Both the position numbers and the translations under genes were made by a program. From a bacterium (GTDB lineage: Bacteria > Patescibacteriota > Minisyncoccia > UBA6257 > UBA9933), in contig JAKAFV010000005.1 in assembly GCA_021817915.1 (NCBI GenBank), positions 1 through 11,477 of the forward strand: a stretch of 11,477 nucleotides of DNA, given 5' to 3'. Within the stretch, counting starts at the first letter, position 1, and each line of letters opens with the position of its first letter. The notes under the pieces are model-generated. The model saw only the letters and a list, made by a program, of their open reading frames with translations. It was not told the DNA's origin and did no database searches. Below, one piece after another: positions 5,666-11,477 of this stretch.

Positions 5666-8029
5666 TTATTCGCGTAATCTTTTTAAAATTTCGTCTTCCA
5701 CTTCTTGGCGGTCTCTACCGTATTTCTGCCTGGAAGCTTCCTTTAAACGCTCGCCCACCTCGGCATTGCCCATTTCAGGAGCAACCGTTCTTATATTAAA
5801 AGGCTTTGAGGTTTGGCCGTTAATCAAAATTTTCGCGTAAGCGTTGTAATTATCTATATTCATTAAATCGTTTTCATTGAAGGTTGGGCCGAATTGTTTT
5901 TCTAAAAACTCTGCGTCCTGCGGGCCGACTCTAAAAGAAATTATTGAACCGACGTTGCCGAAAATTGAATCTTTAATTTTTTCGTTCAACTGGGCAATAA
6001 ATTGGTGCGCAACGGTTAAATTTAATCCGTACTTTCTGGCCTCCGATAAAATAGTTGATATGGAATCTGTGGTGAAATTTTGGAACTCGTCTATATAAAG
6101 GTTAAAGTCCCGGCGTTTTTCTTTTGCCACGTCGGCGCGGGACAAAGCGGACATTAAAATTTTGCCGACAATAACCATGCCTAAAAGATTGGCGTTAATA
6201 TCCCCTATCTTGCCCTTTGAAAGATTTACCAAAAGAATTTTTCCTTCATCCATTATCTGCCGGAAATTAAAAGCGGATTTTGGCTGGCCGATAATCGGTC
6301 GCATATAATCATTCGCGGTGAAATTATTGAATTTGGAAGTTATGTACGGCGCCATATTTGAAAGCGCCGCTTCGCCCCCGGCCTTCACAGCTTCCTTGCG
6401 CCAAAAATCAATAACCACGGGATTTGAAGCGCGTGAAAGTTTTCTTTCCCTGAAATCCGCGTCTGTAAAAACTCTTGCCACTTCCATTAAAGTCGCTCCG
6501 CCGGCTGGCGAACCGGAAGAATCTTCCATCAAAAGCAGAAGCGCGTTTTTCATGTATTGTTCAAACATCGGGCCCATTGTTTCCGCCAAAAAAAGCTTGT
6601 TAAAAATCCCCTGCATCTCGTTAGCAATAAAAGTTTTGTCTTCAGGCCGGTTAAAATCATATTCAAGCATATTAAGCCCGAGAGGACGCCATCTGTCCGA
6701 AGGGTCAAAAACTATAACATCTTCAAAACGTTTTTCTGGAATCAACCCCAGAATTTTTTCTATTAAATCGCCGTGAGGGTCGATAATCGCAACTCCCTTG
6801 CCTTGCCGGATGTCTTCAACAACCATATTTGACATAAAAGTGGATTTTCCCGTGCCTGTTTGCCCGATTGAATAAACATGAAGCTTGCGGTCGTCGTCGG
6901 AAATATAAACAGGCTTTCTTTCGCCCCGGAAAAAACTTTCGCCGATAAGAGTTCCTTTGTTCGGAAGATTCGCGGGAGGCGGAGCTTCTTTTGATTTCAG
7001 CCAATTAATTTTCGGCACTTCGGTTGAAGGCGCCGGCAAATGGAACATGCTCGCCAGCTCTTCGGCGTTTAAAATCATTGACTGGTTGTCGTCAAATTCC
7101 CTAAAAGAAAATTGGCGGACTAAATTATTCGCTTCGCGGGGCTTGATAATCTTTAATTCTTGCCTAGACGGCGCGGAAAATTGCGCGATGCCTCCGGAAA
7201 CGCCTTCCAGAATCGCGTCTGTTTGGTATTGGCTAGGCGAAGAAGCCAGAATTCTGAAATTGACCGCTAAAAGAGGCTTGCTTGCTTTTGATTCCAATGT
7301 TTTTATTGCTTCGCTGTCTATAATTTTTTCTTCTTCTTTTTTTGCTTCGCCAGAAACAACTTTTTGTAGATCTTTCATCCCAAAAGATTCGCCCTTTGCC
7401 ATATCTTCAAATTTCCCTCCTTTTTTCAATTTTTCAATTGCCGAATAAATTGATTTTTTCGCCGAGCTCGGCGCGGATTTAACTAAAACCTGGATTCCCG
7501 CTCCCTCGCCTATTTCATTTATTTTTGAAAGCCCGCTTAAAACCGTGGAAAACGTGTCCATATTGGCTTCCGCGTAAGTTCTTATCGGCAAAACATAAGA
7601 AGATTTTTGTTTTAAATAAACTCCGGAATTAACTCCGTTCGGATTAAAAATATTGTAATCATTCACCATTTCAACTTTGGCATCGCTCCACAAGCCTTCT
7701 ATCTGCCTGCTGACAAATTCAATTGAATCTTTCGGCGCGGCAATATAAAAATGGATTTCTTCGCCGATATTATGCACTGCCGCTTCCAAAGCGAACGGCG
7801 ATTTCAATCCCGCCAAAGCGCTAAACAATTGCGAAGATAAATTTATTTCTTTCAAAAAATCTTCCTGGCTTTTTTGGCCGAACTTTTTTTGGGACAAGCG
7901 CACTAATAAAATTTTTAGCCCCAAGGCTTGAGAAAGTCTTTTTTTGTTTAAATGGCGGTTAAAGAAAAAAGCGGCCGCAGCGGAAACGATTATTATTAAA
8001 ACAGCGAAGATAATGAAATAAATTTCCAT
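5666..8029 (-). CDS. membrane-anchored HerA/VirD4-like ATPase (type IV secretion-type)
   Basis: A 787-residue P-loop ATPase of the VirB4/TraG/HerA superclass, the enzymes that pump DNA or protein through membranes. One N-terminal membrane helix (5-23) anchors it, with the bulk cytoplasmic. Residues 40-370 form a family-specific domain that may contain two related alpha/beta halves (about 65-150 and 250-335), ending in ELASMFHLPAP (324-334). The motor domain follows: Walker A GQTGTGKST (389-397), VAIIDPHGDL (413-422), Walker B FNLYIDEFQNF (642-652) and the conserved TVAHQF (672-677). The last 35 residues are charged. The 132-residue gene lies 9 nt upstream and is probably co-transcribed. No relaxase, VirB6-like or pilin gene is in the window, so conjugation is not implied; roles in DNA uptake, DNA segregation or type IV pilus-like export are alternatives. 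The precise substrate is unknown. No Shine-Dalgarno sequence precedes the ATG. Confidence 0.87.
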   Translation of the reverse strand: MEIYFIIFAVLIIIVSAAAAFFFNRHLNKKRLSQALGLKILLVRLSQKKFGQKSQEDFLKEINLSSQLFSALAGLKSPFALEAAVHNIGEEIHFYIAAPKDSIEFVSRQIEGLWSDAKVEMVNDYNIFNPNGVNSGVYLKQKSSYVLPIRTYAEANMDTFSTVLSGLSKINEIGEGAGIQVLVKSAPSSAKKSIYSAIEKLKKGGKFEDMAKGESFGMKDLQKVVSGEAKKEEEKIIDSEAIKTLESKASKPLLAVNFRILASSPSQYQTDAILEGVSGGIAQFSAPSRQELKIIKPREANNLVRQFSFREFDDNQSMILNAEELASMFHLPAPSTEVPKINWLKSKEAPPPANLPNKGTLIGESFFRGERKPVYISDDDRKLHVYSIGQTGTGKSTFMSNMVVEDIRQGKGVAIIDPHGDLIEKILGLIPEKRFEDVIVFDPSDRWRPLGLNMLEYDFNRPEDKTFIANEMQGIFNKLFLAETMGPMFEQYMKNALLLLMEDSSGSPAGGATLMEVARVFTDADFRERKLSRASNPVVIDFWRKEAVKAGGEAALSNMAPYITSKFNNFTANDYMRPIIGQPKSAFNFRQIMDEGKILLVNLSKGKIGDINANLLGMVIVGKILMSALSRADVAKEKRRDFNLYIDEFQNFTTDSISTILSEARKYGLNLTVAHQFIAQLNEKIKDSIFGNVGSIISFRVGPQDAEFLEKQFGPTFNENDLMNIDNYNAYAKILINGQTSKPFNIRTVAPEMGNAEVGERLKEASRQKYGRDRQEVEDEILKRLRE

Positions 8030-8038
8030 AATCCAAAT

Positions 8039-8437
8039 CTAAATCAATTTTCTCGTTTTTAACTCATCATAAAGCTTGTCCGTCAGGGCGTCATGAAAGG
8101 CGTCTAGAACAAAAGCGTTTGACGCGACGGCTTTTTTCATTGTTTTTTCAAGACCGTCGCTAAAAACTGATTCAACTAATTTTTCCACCTGAAGTTTTAT
8201 TTCCGCCGGGGAATCTTTAAGATAGTCCGGCAAAACCGATTCTTCCGCGACAGGCGCGTTTTGAGAATTATTAACGGGTTCCGCTGTTTTGCTTTTTGTC
8301 TGAAAAATTAGCGGAGTAATTGCTTGTTTTATCAAATCCCTTTCTAAAACATCTTTATGTTCGGGCAAATTCTTTTTTTCCACTACTTCCTGGCTTAATC
8401 TTTCAATATCTTTTTCCAGTGTGTTATAATTAAACAT
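8039..8437 (-). CDS. small helical protein, companion of the membrane ATPase
   Basis: A 132-residue soluble protein that I do not recognise by family. It has three parts: a helical, charged N-terminal region (1-45, with LEKDIERLSQEVVEKK), a low-complexity linker rich in Ala, Pro, Asn and Val (about 50-70), and a helical C-terminal region (75-132) ending in DALTDKLYDELKTRKLI. There is no signal peptide or membrane segment. Its stop lies 9 nt before the ATPase start codon, so the two are likely one operon, and it may be an adaptor or regulatory subunit of the ATPase; that is inference from position. The upstream side is an inverted heptamer repeat separating it from the divergent glycosyltransferase gene. 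The start is the ATG at 8435-8437; no Shine-Dalgarno sequence is visible. Confidence 0.8.
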   Translation of the reverse strand: MFNYNTLEKDIERLSQEVVEKKNLPEHKDVLERDLIKQAITPLIFQTKSKTAEPVNNSQNAPVAEESVLPDYLKDSPAEIKLQVEKLVESVFSDGLEKTMKKAVASNAFVLDAFHDALTDKLYDELKTRKLI

Positions 8438-8446
8438 ATTTAGTGT

Positions 8447-8511
8447 AAGGTTTAAGGTTTAAGAAATAAGGTTTAAGATAAAAGATCTTACTTCTTATGT
8501 CTTATTTCTCT
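8447..8511. repeat. inverted heptamer array (AAGGTTT / CTTATTT family)
   Basis: AAG begins a new unit every 7 bp at 8447, 8454, 8461, 8468, 8475 and 8482. After the central AAGATCTT dyad (8482-8489), CTT begins units at 8487, 8494 and 8501, with a CTC at 8508. The array is therefore two facing heptamer runs that can fold back. It fills the 86-bp space between the divergent starts of the 132-residue gene and the glycosyltransferase. Parts of it recur inside the glycosyltransferase gene at 9011-9038. Confidence 0.85.
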
Positions 8512-8523
8512 AATTTGAATTTT

Positions 8524-10035
8524 ATGAATAAAAAATTGATCGCTCTAACTATTATTCTAATTATAGCTTCTTTCCTAAGGCTGTACAATATAACCGAGCT
8601 GCCTCCAGGGCTTTATCCCGATGAAGCGATGAACGGCAATAACGCGCTTGAAGCGATTTCAAAACTGCCTTCGCTTGATGGTTTTAAAATATTCTATCCA
8701 GAAAATAACGGCAGAGAAGGGCTGTTTATGAATACCCAGGCGGTTTTTCTAATGGCCTTAATGCCTTTTTCCGGAGGAAATCCCGAACCGTGGATGTTGC
8801 GTTTTCCAAGCGCGATTTTCGGAATTTTAACGGTTTTAGGAGTTTATTTTCTGTCAAAAGAATTATTTAACAAAAACATCGCCTTGCTCTCTTCTTTTTT
8901 TCTTGCCACAAGTTTTTGGCATATTAACTTTTCCCGAATAGGCTTTCGCGCGATAATGGCGCCGTTCTTTTTAACTTGGGCTGTTTATTTTTTAATTAAA
9001 TCTTTTAAATTCTTAAACCTTAAATCTTATGTCTTTAATGCTGTTGTGGGCGGTTTATTTTTTAGCCTAGGATTCTATTCTTATATCGCTTACCGCATAA
9101 TGCCGTTGTTGCTGGCAGTCATTTTCTTTTATTATTGGTTTAAAAATAAAGAACCCGATATTCGCAAAAAATTCTTATTTCTTATTTCTTATTTCTTATT
9201 CTTTACATTTATCGTTGCTTTGCCCATTGGAATTTATTTTCTTAAAAATCCGGCGGACTTTTTCGGCCGTACGGTCCAGGTTTCGGTTGGCGCTTCACAA
9301 TCGCCTATCGGAGATTTAGTTATGAATACCGTAAAAACCTTGGGAATGTTTATTTTTGCCGGCGATGGAAATTGGCGGCATAATATTTCGGGCGCTCCGG
9401 AAATGTTTTTGCCCGTGGGAATATTATTTGTAATAGGAATTATTTATTGCCTTGTTGGAGCTTTTAAAAAATTCAGAGGGCATTTTCAACAATTAAGCCT
9501 TGGGTTTTGGGTTTTGTTCGGCTGGTTTGCCCTGGCAATGCTTCCGGTTATTATTTCTAATGAAGGCATTCCTCACGCGCTTCGCGCCATTCTTATGATT
9601 CCGCCGGCGGTTGTTTTAGCCGGAATCGGCGGAGTTTGGCTGTATGAAAGTATCAAGTATCAAGTATTAAGTATTAAAATTTTAAACAAGGCGTTGTTTG
9701 TTATTAGTTGTTTGTTATTAGTTGTTTGTTTAGGACAAGCCTATTACTCTTACTTTATCCAATGGGGCGAAAATCCGAACACGCAAGGAGCTTTCGCCGC
9801 CGATTACGTCCAAATAGGCAGGCAATTAAACGCCTTGCCAAAAGAATTGCCTAAATACGTTTTAGTGCAAGCCGGCGGAGTTAATGTGCGGGGCATTCCA
9901 ATGCCGGCGCAAACAGTAATGTTTATCACCGACACATTTACCCCTGAAAAACAAAAAGAAAAGAACATCCACTACATATTACCGAACCAGATAAGCCAAA
10001 TCCCCAAATTCGCTTATACGGTGGTTATAAAATAG
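8524..10035 (+). CDS. GT39/PMT-family membrane glycosyltransferase
   Basis: A 503-residue integral membrane protein of the dolichyl-phosphate-mannose mannosyltransferase/ArnT class, which moves a sugar from a polyprenyl-phosphate donor to protein, lipid or glycan on the outer face of the membrane. After a first membrane helix (4-20) comes the conserved loop PPGLYPDEAMNGNNAL with the acidic pair D-E of this class, then NNGREGLFM and LRFPSAIFGILTV, and about ten further hydrophobic segments. The C-terminal 80 residues are less hydrophobic. The acceptor and sugar cannot be told. An in-frame ATG at 8497 lies inside a repeat array, so the ATG at 8524 (MNKKLIALT) is the better start. Four heptamer arrays lie in frame within the gene, encoding parts of loops and helices near residues 163-172, 217-226, 376-384 and 391-402. 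No Shine-Dalgarno sequence is present. Confidence 0.88.
   Translation: MNKKLIALTIILIIASFLRLYNITELPPGLYPDEAMNGNNALEAISKLPSLDGFKIFYPENNGREGLFMNTQAVFLMALMPFSGGNPEPWMLRFPSAIFGILTVLGVYFLSKELFNKNIALLSSFFLATSFWHINFSRIGFRAIMAPFFLTWAVYFLIKSFKFLNLKSYVFNAVVGGLFFSLGFYSYIAYRIMPLLLAVIFFYYWFKNKEPDIRKKFLFLISYFLFFTFIVALPIGIYFLKNPADFFGRTVQVSVGASQSPIGDLVMNTVKTLGMFIFAGDGNWRHNISGAPEMFLPVGILFVIGIIYCLVGAFKKFRGHFQQLSLGFWVLFGWFALAMLPVIISNEGIPHALRAILMIPPAVVLAGIGGVWLYESIKYQVLSIKILNKALFVISCLLLVVCLGQAYYSYFIQWGENPNTQGAFAADYVQIGRQLNALPKELPKYVLVQAGGVNVRGIPMPAQTVMFITDTFTPEKQKEKNIHYILPNQISQIPKFAYTVVIK
9011..9038 (+). repeat. in-frame heptamer array 1 in the glycosyltransferase gene
   Basis: Four 7-bp units, TCTTAAA, CCTTAAA, TCTTATG and TCTTTAA, encode part of KFLNLKSYVFN. 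The segment shares a 15-bp stretch (TTCTTAAACCTTAAA) with the minus strand of the intergenic array at 8447-8511, and an 11-bp stretch (TCTTATGTCTT) with its right half. Confidence 0.75.
9174..9201 (+). repeat. in-frame heptamer array 2 in the glycosyltransferase gene
   Basis: Three exact CTTATTT units and one CTTATTC at 9174, 9181, 9188 and 9195 encode the hydrophobic stretch FLFLISYFLF of a membrane helix. CTTATTT also occurs in the intergenic array at 8501. Confidence 0.8.
9648..9675 (+). repeat. in-frame heptamer array 3 in the glycosyltransferase gene
   Basis: Four units, AAGTATC twice then AAGTATT twice, start at 9648, 9655, 9662 and 9669. They encode SIKYQVLSI within the hydrophilic loop ESIKYQVLSIKILN. 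Because 7 bp is not a multiple of 3, the peptide period is 7 residues per three units. Confidence 0.85.
9694..9728 (+). repeat. in-frame heptamer array 4 in the glycosyltransferase gene
   Basis: TTGTTTG and TTATTAG alternate for five units (9694-9728), a 14-bp period repeated two and a half times. They encode the LFVISCLLLVVCL core of the last membrane helix. Only 18 bp separate this array from array 3. Confidence 0.85.
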
Positions 10036-10041
10036 GTTTAT

Positions 10042-10249
10042 AAAATAAATCTTTTCCCGCCAGCGTTCTCCACTCGGATAAATTGTATTCGCTCAAAGCA
10101 AAAAACCGACGGAAAATAGCGAACTCAACCTTCGTCCGCCGACTGGCGGACTTCGGGATTCAGACAGCGCGATTTTCCCGGTTTTTCCCTTTTCGCTTAT
10201 TAATTTATAGCCTCGCTCCGAAATGCTGGCTATGGAAAAGATTTATTTT
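10042..10249. repeat. roughly 208-bp imperfect palindrome between convergent genes
   Basis: The outer 16 bp at 10042-10057 are the exact reverse complement of 10234-10249. Further inward, GCCAGC (10059) faces GCTGGC (10225), ATAAATT (10078) faces AATTTAT (10202), and the stretch with AAAAAACCG, GGAAAAT and GCGA (about 10101-10122) faces 10169-10186. A perfect 7-bp stem GTCCGCC/GGCGGAC with a GACT loop sits near the centre (10134-10151). The element occupies nearly all of the 245-bp gap between the stops of the glycosyltransferase and ychF genes. It could be a palindromic mobile element, a bidirectional terminator or a structured RNA. I see no protein-coding gene in it. Confidence 0.8.
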
Positions 10250-10280
10250 TGGTTGCGTTGAGAGTTAAAAAAATATTTTA

Positions 10281-11294
10281 TCAGCCGTGCCTTATTTCCA
10301 GCACGTCTCCGTCTTGAACAACATAGTCCTTGCCTTCCAATCTTAACCAGCCTTTTTGTTTTGCCGCAGTCCAGGAGCCCGCTTCAATAAGTTTTTGCCA
10401 ATTTACGGTTTCCGCGCGGATGAATTTTTTCTCAAAATCGGTGTGGATTTCCCCGGCAGCTTCAGGAGCTTTTGCTCCCCTTCTGATGGTCCAAGCGCGA
10501 GTCTCGTCTTCTCCCGTGGTTAAAAAACTTATCAAGTCCAAAATCTCATAAGATTTTTTGATCAACAGTTCAACATTATCGACGTCGGACGTCGATAGAT
10601 TAATTATTAGATAATCCGCTCCCAAAGATCTTATCCGCTCTTTAAGCTCATCGCTAACATCTTCCGGATTGCCATTTAACAAATAAATCTGGGGCTTAAC
10701 AGTCAATAAATTCATTTCTTTTACTATCGGCTCATCAAGCAATTCTTTATCCAATTTAAAAAGCAAATTTCCATTATTCAATTCTTCGCGGATTTTTTTT
10801 AAAATTTCAAAATCTTTGGCCTTTTGTTTGTCTCCGCTTCTTGCTTCGCCCTCAAGTTTTGAAAGTCGTTTTTCAACGCCGTCCAAATCTTTAAAAATAA
10901 GTTCGGCGTTTATTGTTTCCAAATCCCTTATCGGATTAACTTTTTCTTCAACATGGATTATTTCCGCGGATTCAAAACACCGCACAACTTCAACAATCGC
11001 GGCGACATCTCGGATATGCGAAAGAAATTGGTTGCCGAGCCCTTCGCCCTTGTAAGCGCCCCGGACAAGCCCGGCAATATCGTAAAATTCAACAACCGCG
11101 GGAATAGTTTTTTTAGATTTGCTAAGTTTCGTCAATTTATCCAGCCGTTCATCGGGAACCGCAACTACGCCCACATTGGGGTCAATGGTAGCAAAAGGAT
11201 AATTAGCGACATTGATTTCTTGATTTGTTAAAGTCTTGAAAAGCAAGGATTTACCGACATTCGGCAACCCCACTATCCCAATTGAAAGTTTCAT
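10281..11294 (-). CDS. ychF: redox/ribosome-associated GTPase/ATPase YchF (OLA1 family)
   Basis: A 337-residue Obg-related P-loop NTPase of the YchF/OLA1 family, which binds ribosomes and is linked to stress responses; several members prefer ATP to GTP. The G domain has G1 GLPNVGKS (9-16), switch residues NYPFATIDPNVG (31-42) and G3 DIAGLVRGA (72-80), with a hydrophobic residue in place of the usual catalytic glutamine, as in the HAS-GTPases. At the G4 position, where YchF proteins commonly have an NxxE motif, this protein reads YLLNGNPED (204-212), a deviation that could affect base recognition. A helical segment lies at about 120-190. The C-terminal TGS domain is marked by SFLTTGEDETRAWTIRRG and ends GKDYVVQDGDVLEIRHG. 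Family members are usually about 363 residues, so this copy is compact. It diverges from the gene at 11365 and converges on the glycosyltransferase. Confidence 0.96.
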   Translation of the reverse strand: MKLSIGIVGLPNVGKSLLFKTLTNQEINVANYPFATIDPNVGVVAVPDERLDKLTKLSKSKKTIPAVVEFYDIAGLVRGAYKGEGLGNQFLSHIRDVAAIVEVVRCFESAEIIHVEEKVNPIRDLETINAELIFKDLDGVEKRLSKLEGEARSGDKQKAKDFEILKKIREELNNGNLLFKLDKELLDEPIVKEMNLLTVKPQIYLLNGNPEDVSDELKERIRSLGADYLIINLSTSDVDNVELLIKKSYEILDLISFLTTGEDETRAWTIRRGAKAPEAAGEIHTDFEKKFIRAETVNWQKLIEAGSWTAAKQKGWLRLEGKDYVVQDGDVLEIRHG

Positions 11295-11310
11295 GAGTTT
11301 ATGGTATAAT
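11282..11310 (+). promoter_or_regulatory. sigma-70-type promoter for the gene at 11365
   Basis: TTGAAA (11282-11287), a 17-bp spacer and a consensus TATAAT (11305-11310) point rightward. Transcription would begin near 11317, leaving a leader of about 48 nt. The -35 box lies inside the first codons of ychF on the other strand. Confidence 0.6.
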
Positions 11311-11337
11311 TATATGTATTGAAATTCAAGGTCGAAA
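11309..11337 (-). promoter_or_regulatory. possible divergent promoter for ychF
   Basis: On the minus strand TATAAT (11309-11314) is preceded by a 17-bp spacer and a weak -35-like TTTCGA (11332-11337). Its -10 box overlaps that of the rightward promoter in the palindrome TATAATTATA (11305-11314). The predicted leader is only about 8 nt, so the ychF mRNA would be nearly leaderless. Confidence 0.4.
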
Positions 11338-11364
11338 GATAAAATGAAATTTTAATTATAAAAT

Positions 11365-11477
11365 ATGTTTGAAAATATATTTGGTGAAAAAGAAGAAATA
11401 AAAGAGCCGACAAACGAGCAACCCGCGGCCGAAACAAAAAGAACTTTTGGAATTGATCCTCAAACCGGAACAGTAAT
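11365..11477 (+). CDS. 5' end of an unidentified gene (cut by window edge)
   Basis: An open frame starts at ATG 11365 and runs off the window after 37 codons: MFENIFGEKEEIKEPTNEQP, followed by AAETKRTFGIDPQTGTV. The beginning is acidic and low in complexity, typical of a flexible tail, and the part after it (RTFGIDPQTGTV) may begin a folded domain. There is no signal peptide. A good promoter lies upstream (11282-11310) and supports expression. Too little is present to name a family. Confidence 0.7.
   Translation, partial: MFENIFGEKEEIKEPTNEQPAAETKRTFGIDPQTGTV

Noticed and set aside
5666..8029. Evidence of an integrated conjugative element
   Set aside because: Only the motor ATPase and a small neighbour are present; there is no relaxase, integrase, channel gene or attachment-site repeat, and the surrounding genes are chromosomal housekeeping genes.
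8497..8523. An upstream in-frame ATG for the glycosyltransferase
   Set aside because: It lies inside the heptamer repeat array and adds nine residues before the natural membrane-helix start MNKKLIALT at 8524.
10083..10268. A 61-codon open frame between the glycosyltransferase and ychF
   Set aside because: It coincides with the large palindrome; its sequence is explained by the repeat, and it has no family-like features.

Overview
The window is an AT-rich bacterial chromosome segment with compact, mostly short-spaced genes. Several things point to a Candidate Phyla Radiation (Patescibacteria) genome, most likely Parcubacteria-like. There is a small helical protein starting MSFIHTNLANGRW of a kind I associate with that group, a HerA/VirD4-like membrane ATPase with a small companion gene, a GT39-family glycosyltransferase, shortened versions of universal proteins (RF2 of 342 residues, YchF of 337), and start codons without Shine-Dalgarno sequences. 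UGA is used as a stop (ftsX, ftsE) and an RF2 with the SPF motif is present, so the standard bacterial code applies. Taxonomy is inferred from gene content only.

Layout. 1-2099 (+): the possible tail of a gene, a 109-residue protein of unknown function, a hairpin, and a Kef-type cation:proton antiporter with a C-terminal NAD-binding RCK/TrkA-N domain. 2161-5482 (-): tRNA-Thr(CGU), then prfB (RF2) only 5 nt downstream, then ftsE, ftsX, and a four-helix-bundle (S23/IVP family) gene inside inverted repeat arms. 5483-5665 is non-coding and holds a promoter and three perfect palindromes. 5666-8437 (-): a two-gene unit with a 132-residue helical protein followed by a 787-residue membrane-anchored ATPase. 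8524-10035 (+): the GT39 membrane glycosyltransferase. 10036-10280 is non-coding and is almost entirely one roughly 208-bp imperfect palindrome between convergent genes. 10281-11294 (-): the GTPase YchF. 11365-end (+): the start of an unidentified gene, divergent from ychF across overlapping -10 boxes.

How the genes work together. prfB, ftsE and ftsX form a translation-termination/cell-division cluster of a known kind, with the tRNA at its head. The antiporter, the ATPase and the glycosyltransferase are envelope functions.

The most unusual content is a set of short degenerate repeats. Most are built from 7-bp units (TCTAAAT-like, AAGGTTT/CTTATTT-like, AAGTATY, TTGTTTG/TTATTAG) and one from an 18-bp unit. 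They begin at or just after four stop codons, form inverted (hairpin) arrays between genes, bracket the S23 gene as near-perfect inverted arms, and occur in frame inside coding sequence: four heptamer arrays in the glycosyltransferase and one copy of the 18-bp family in prfB. Together they look like a spreading, protein-tolerated repeat system, possibly linked to the S23-family protein. That link is inference.
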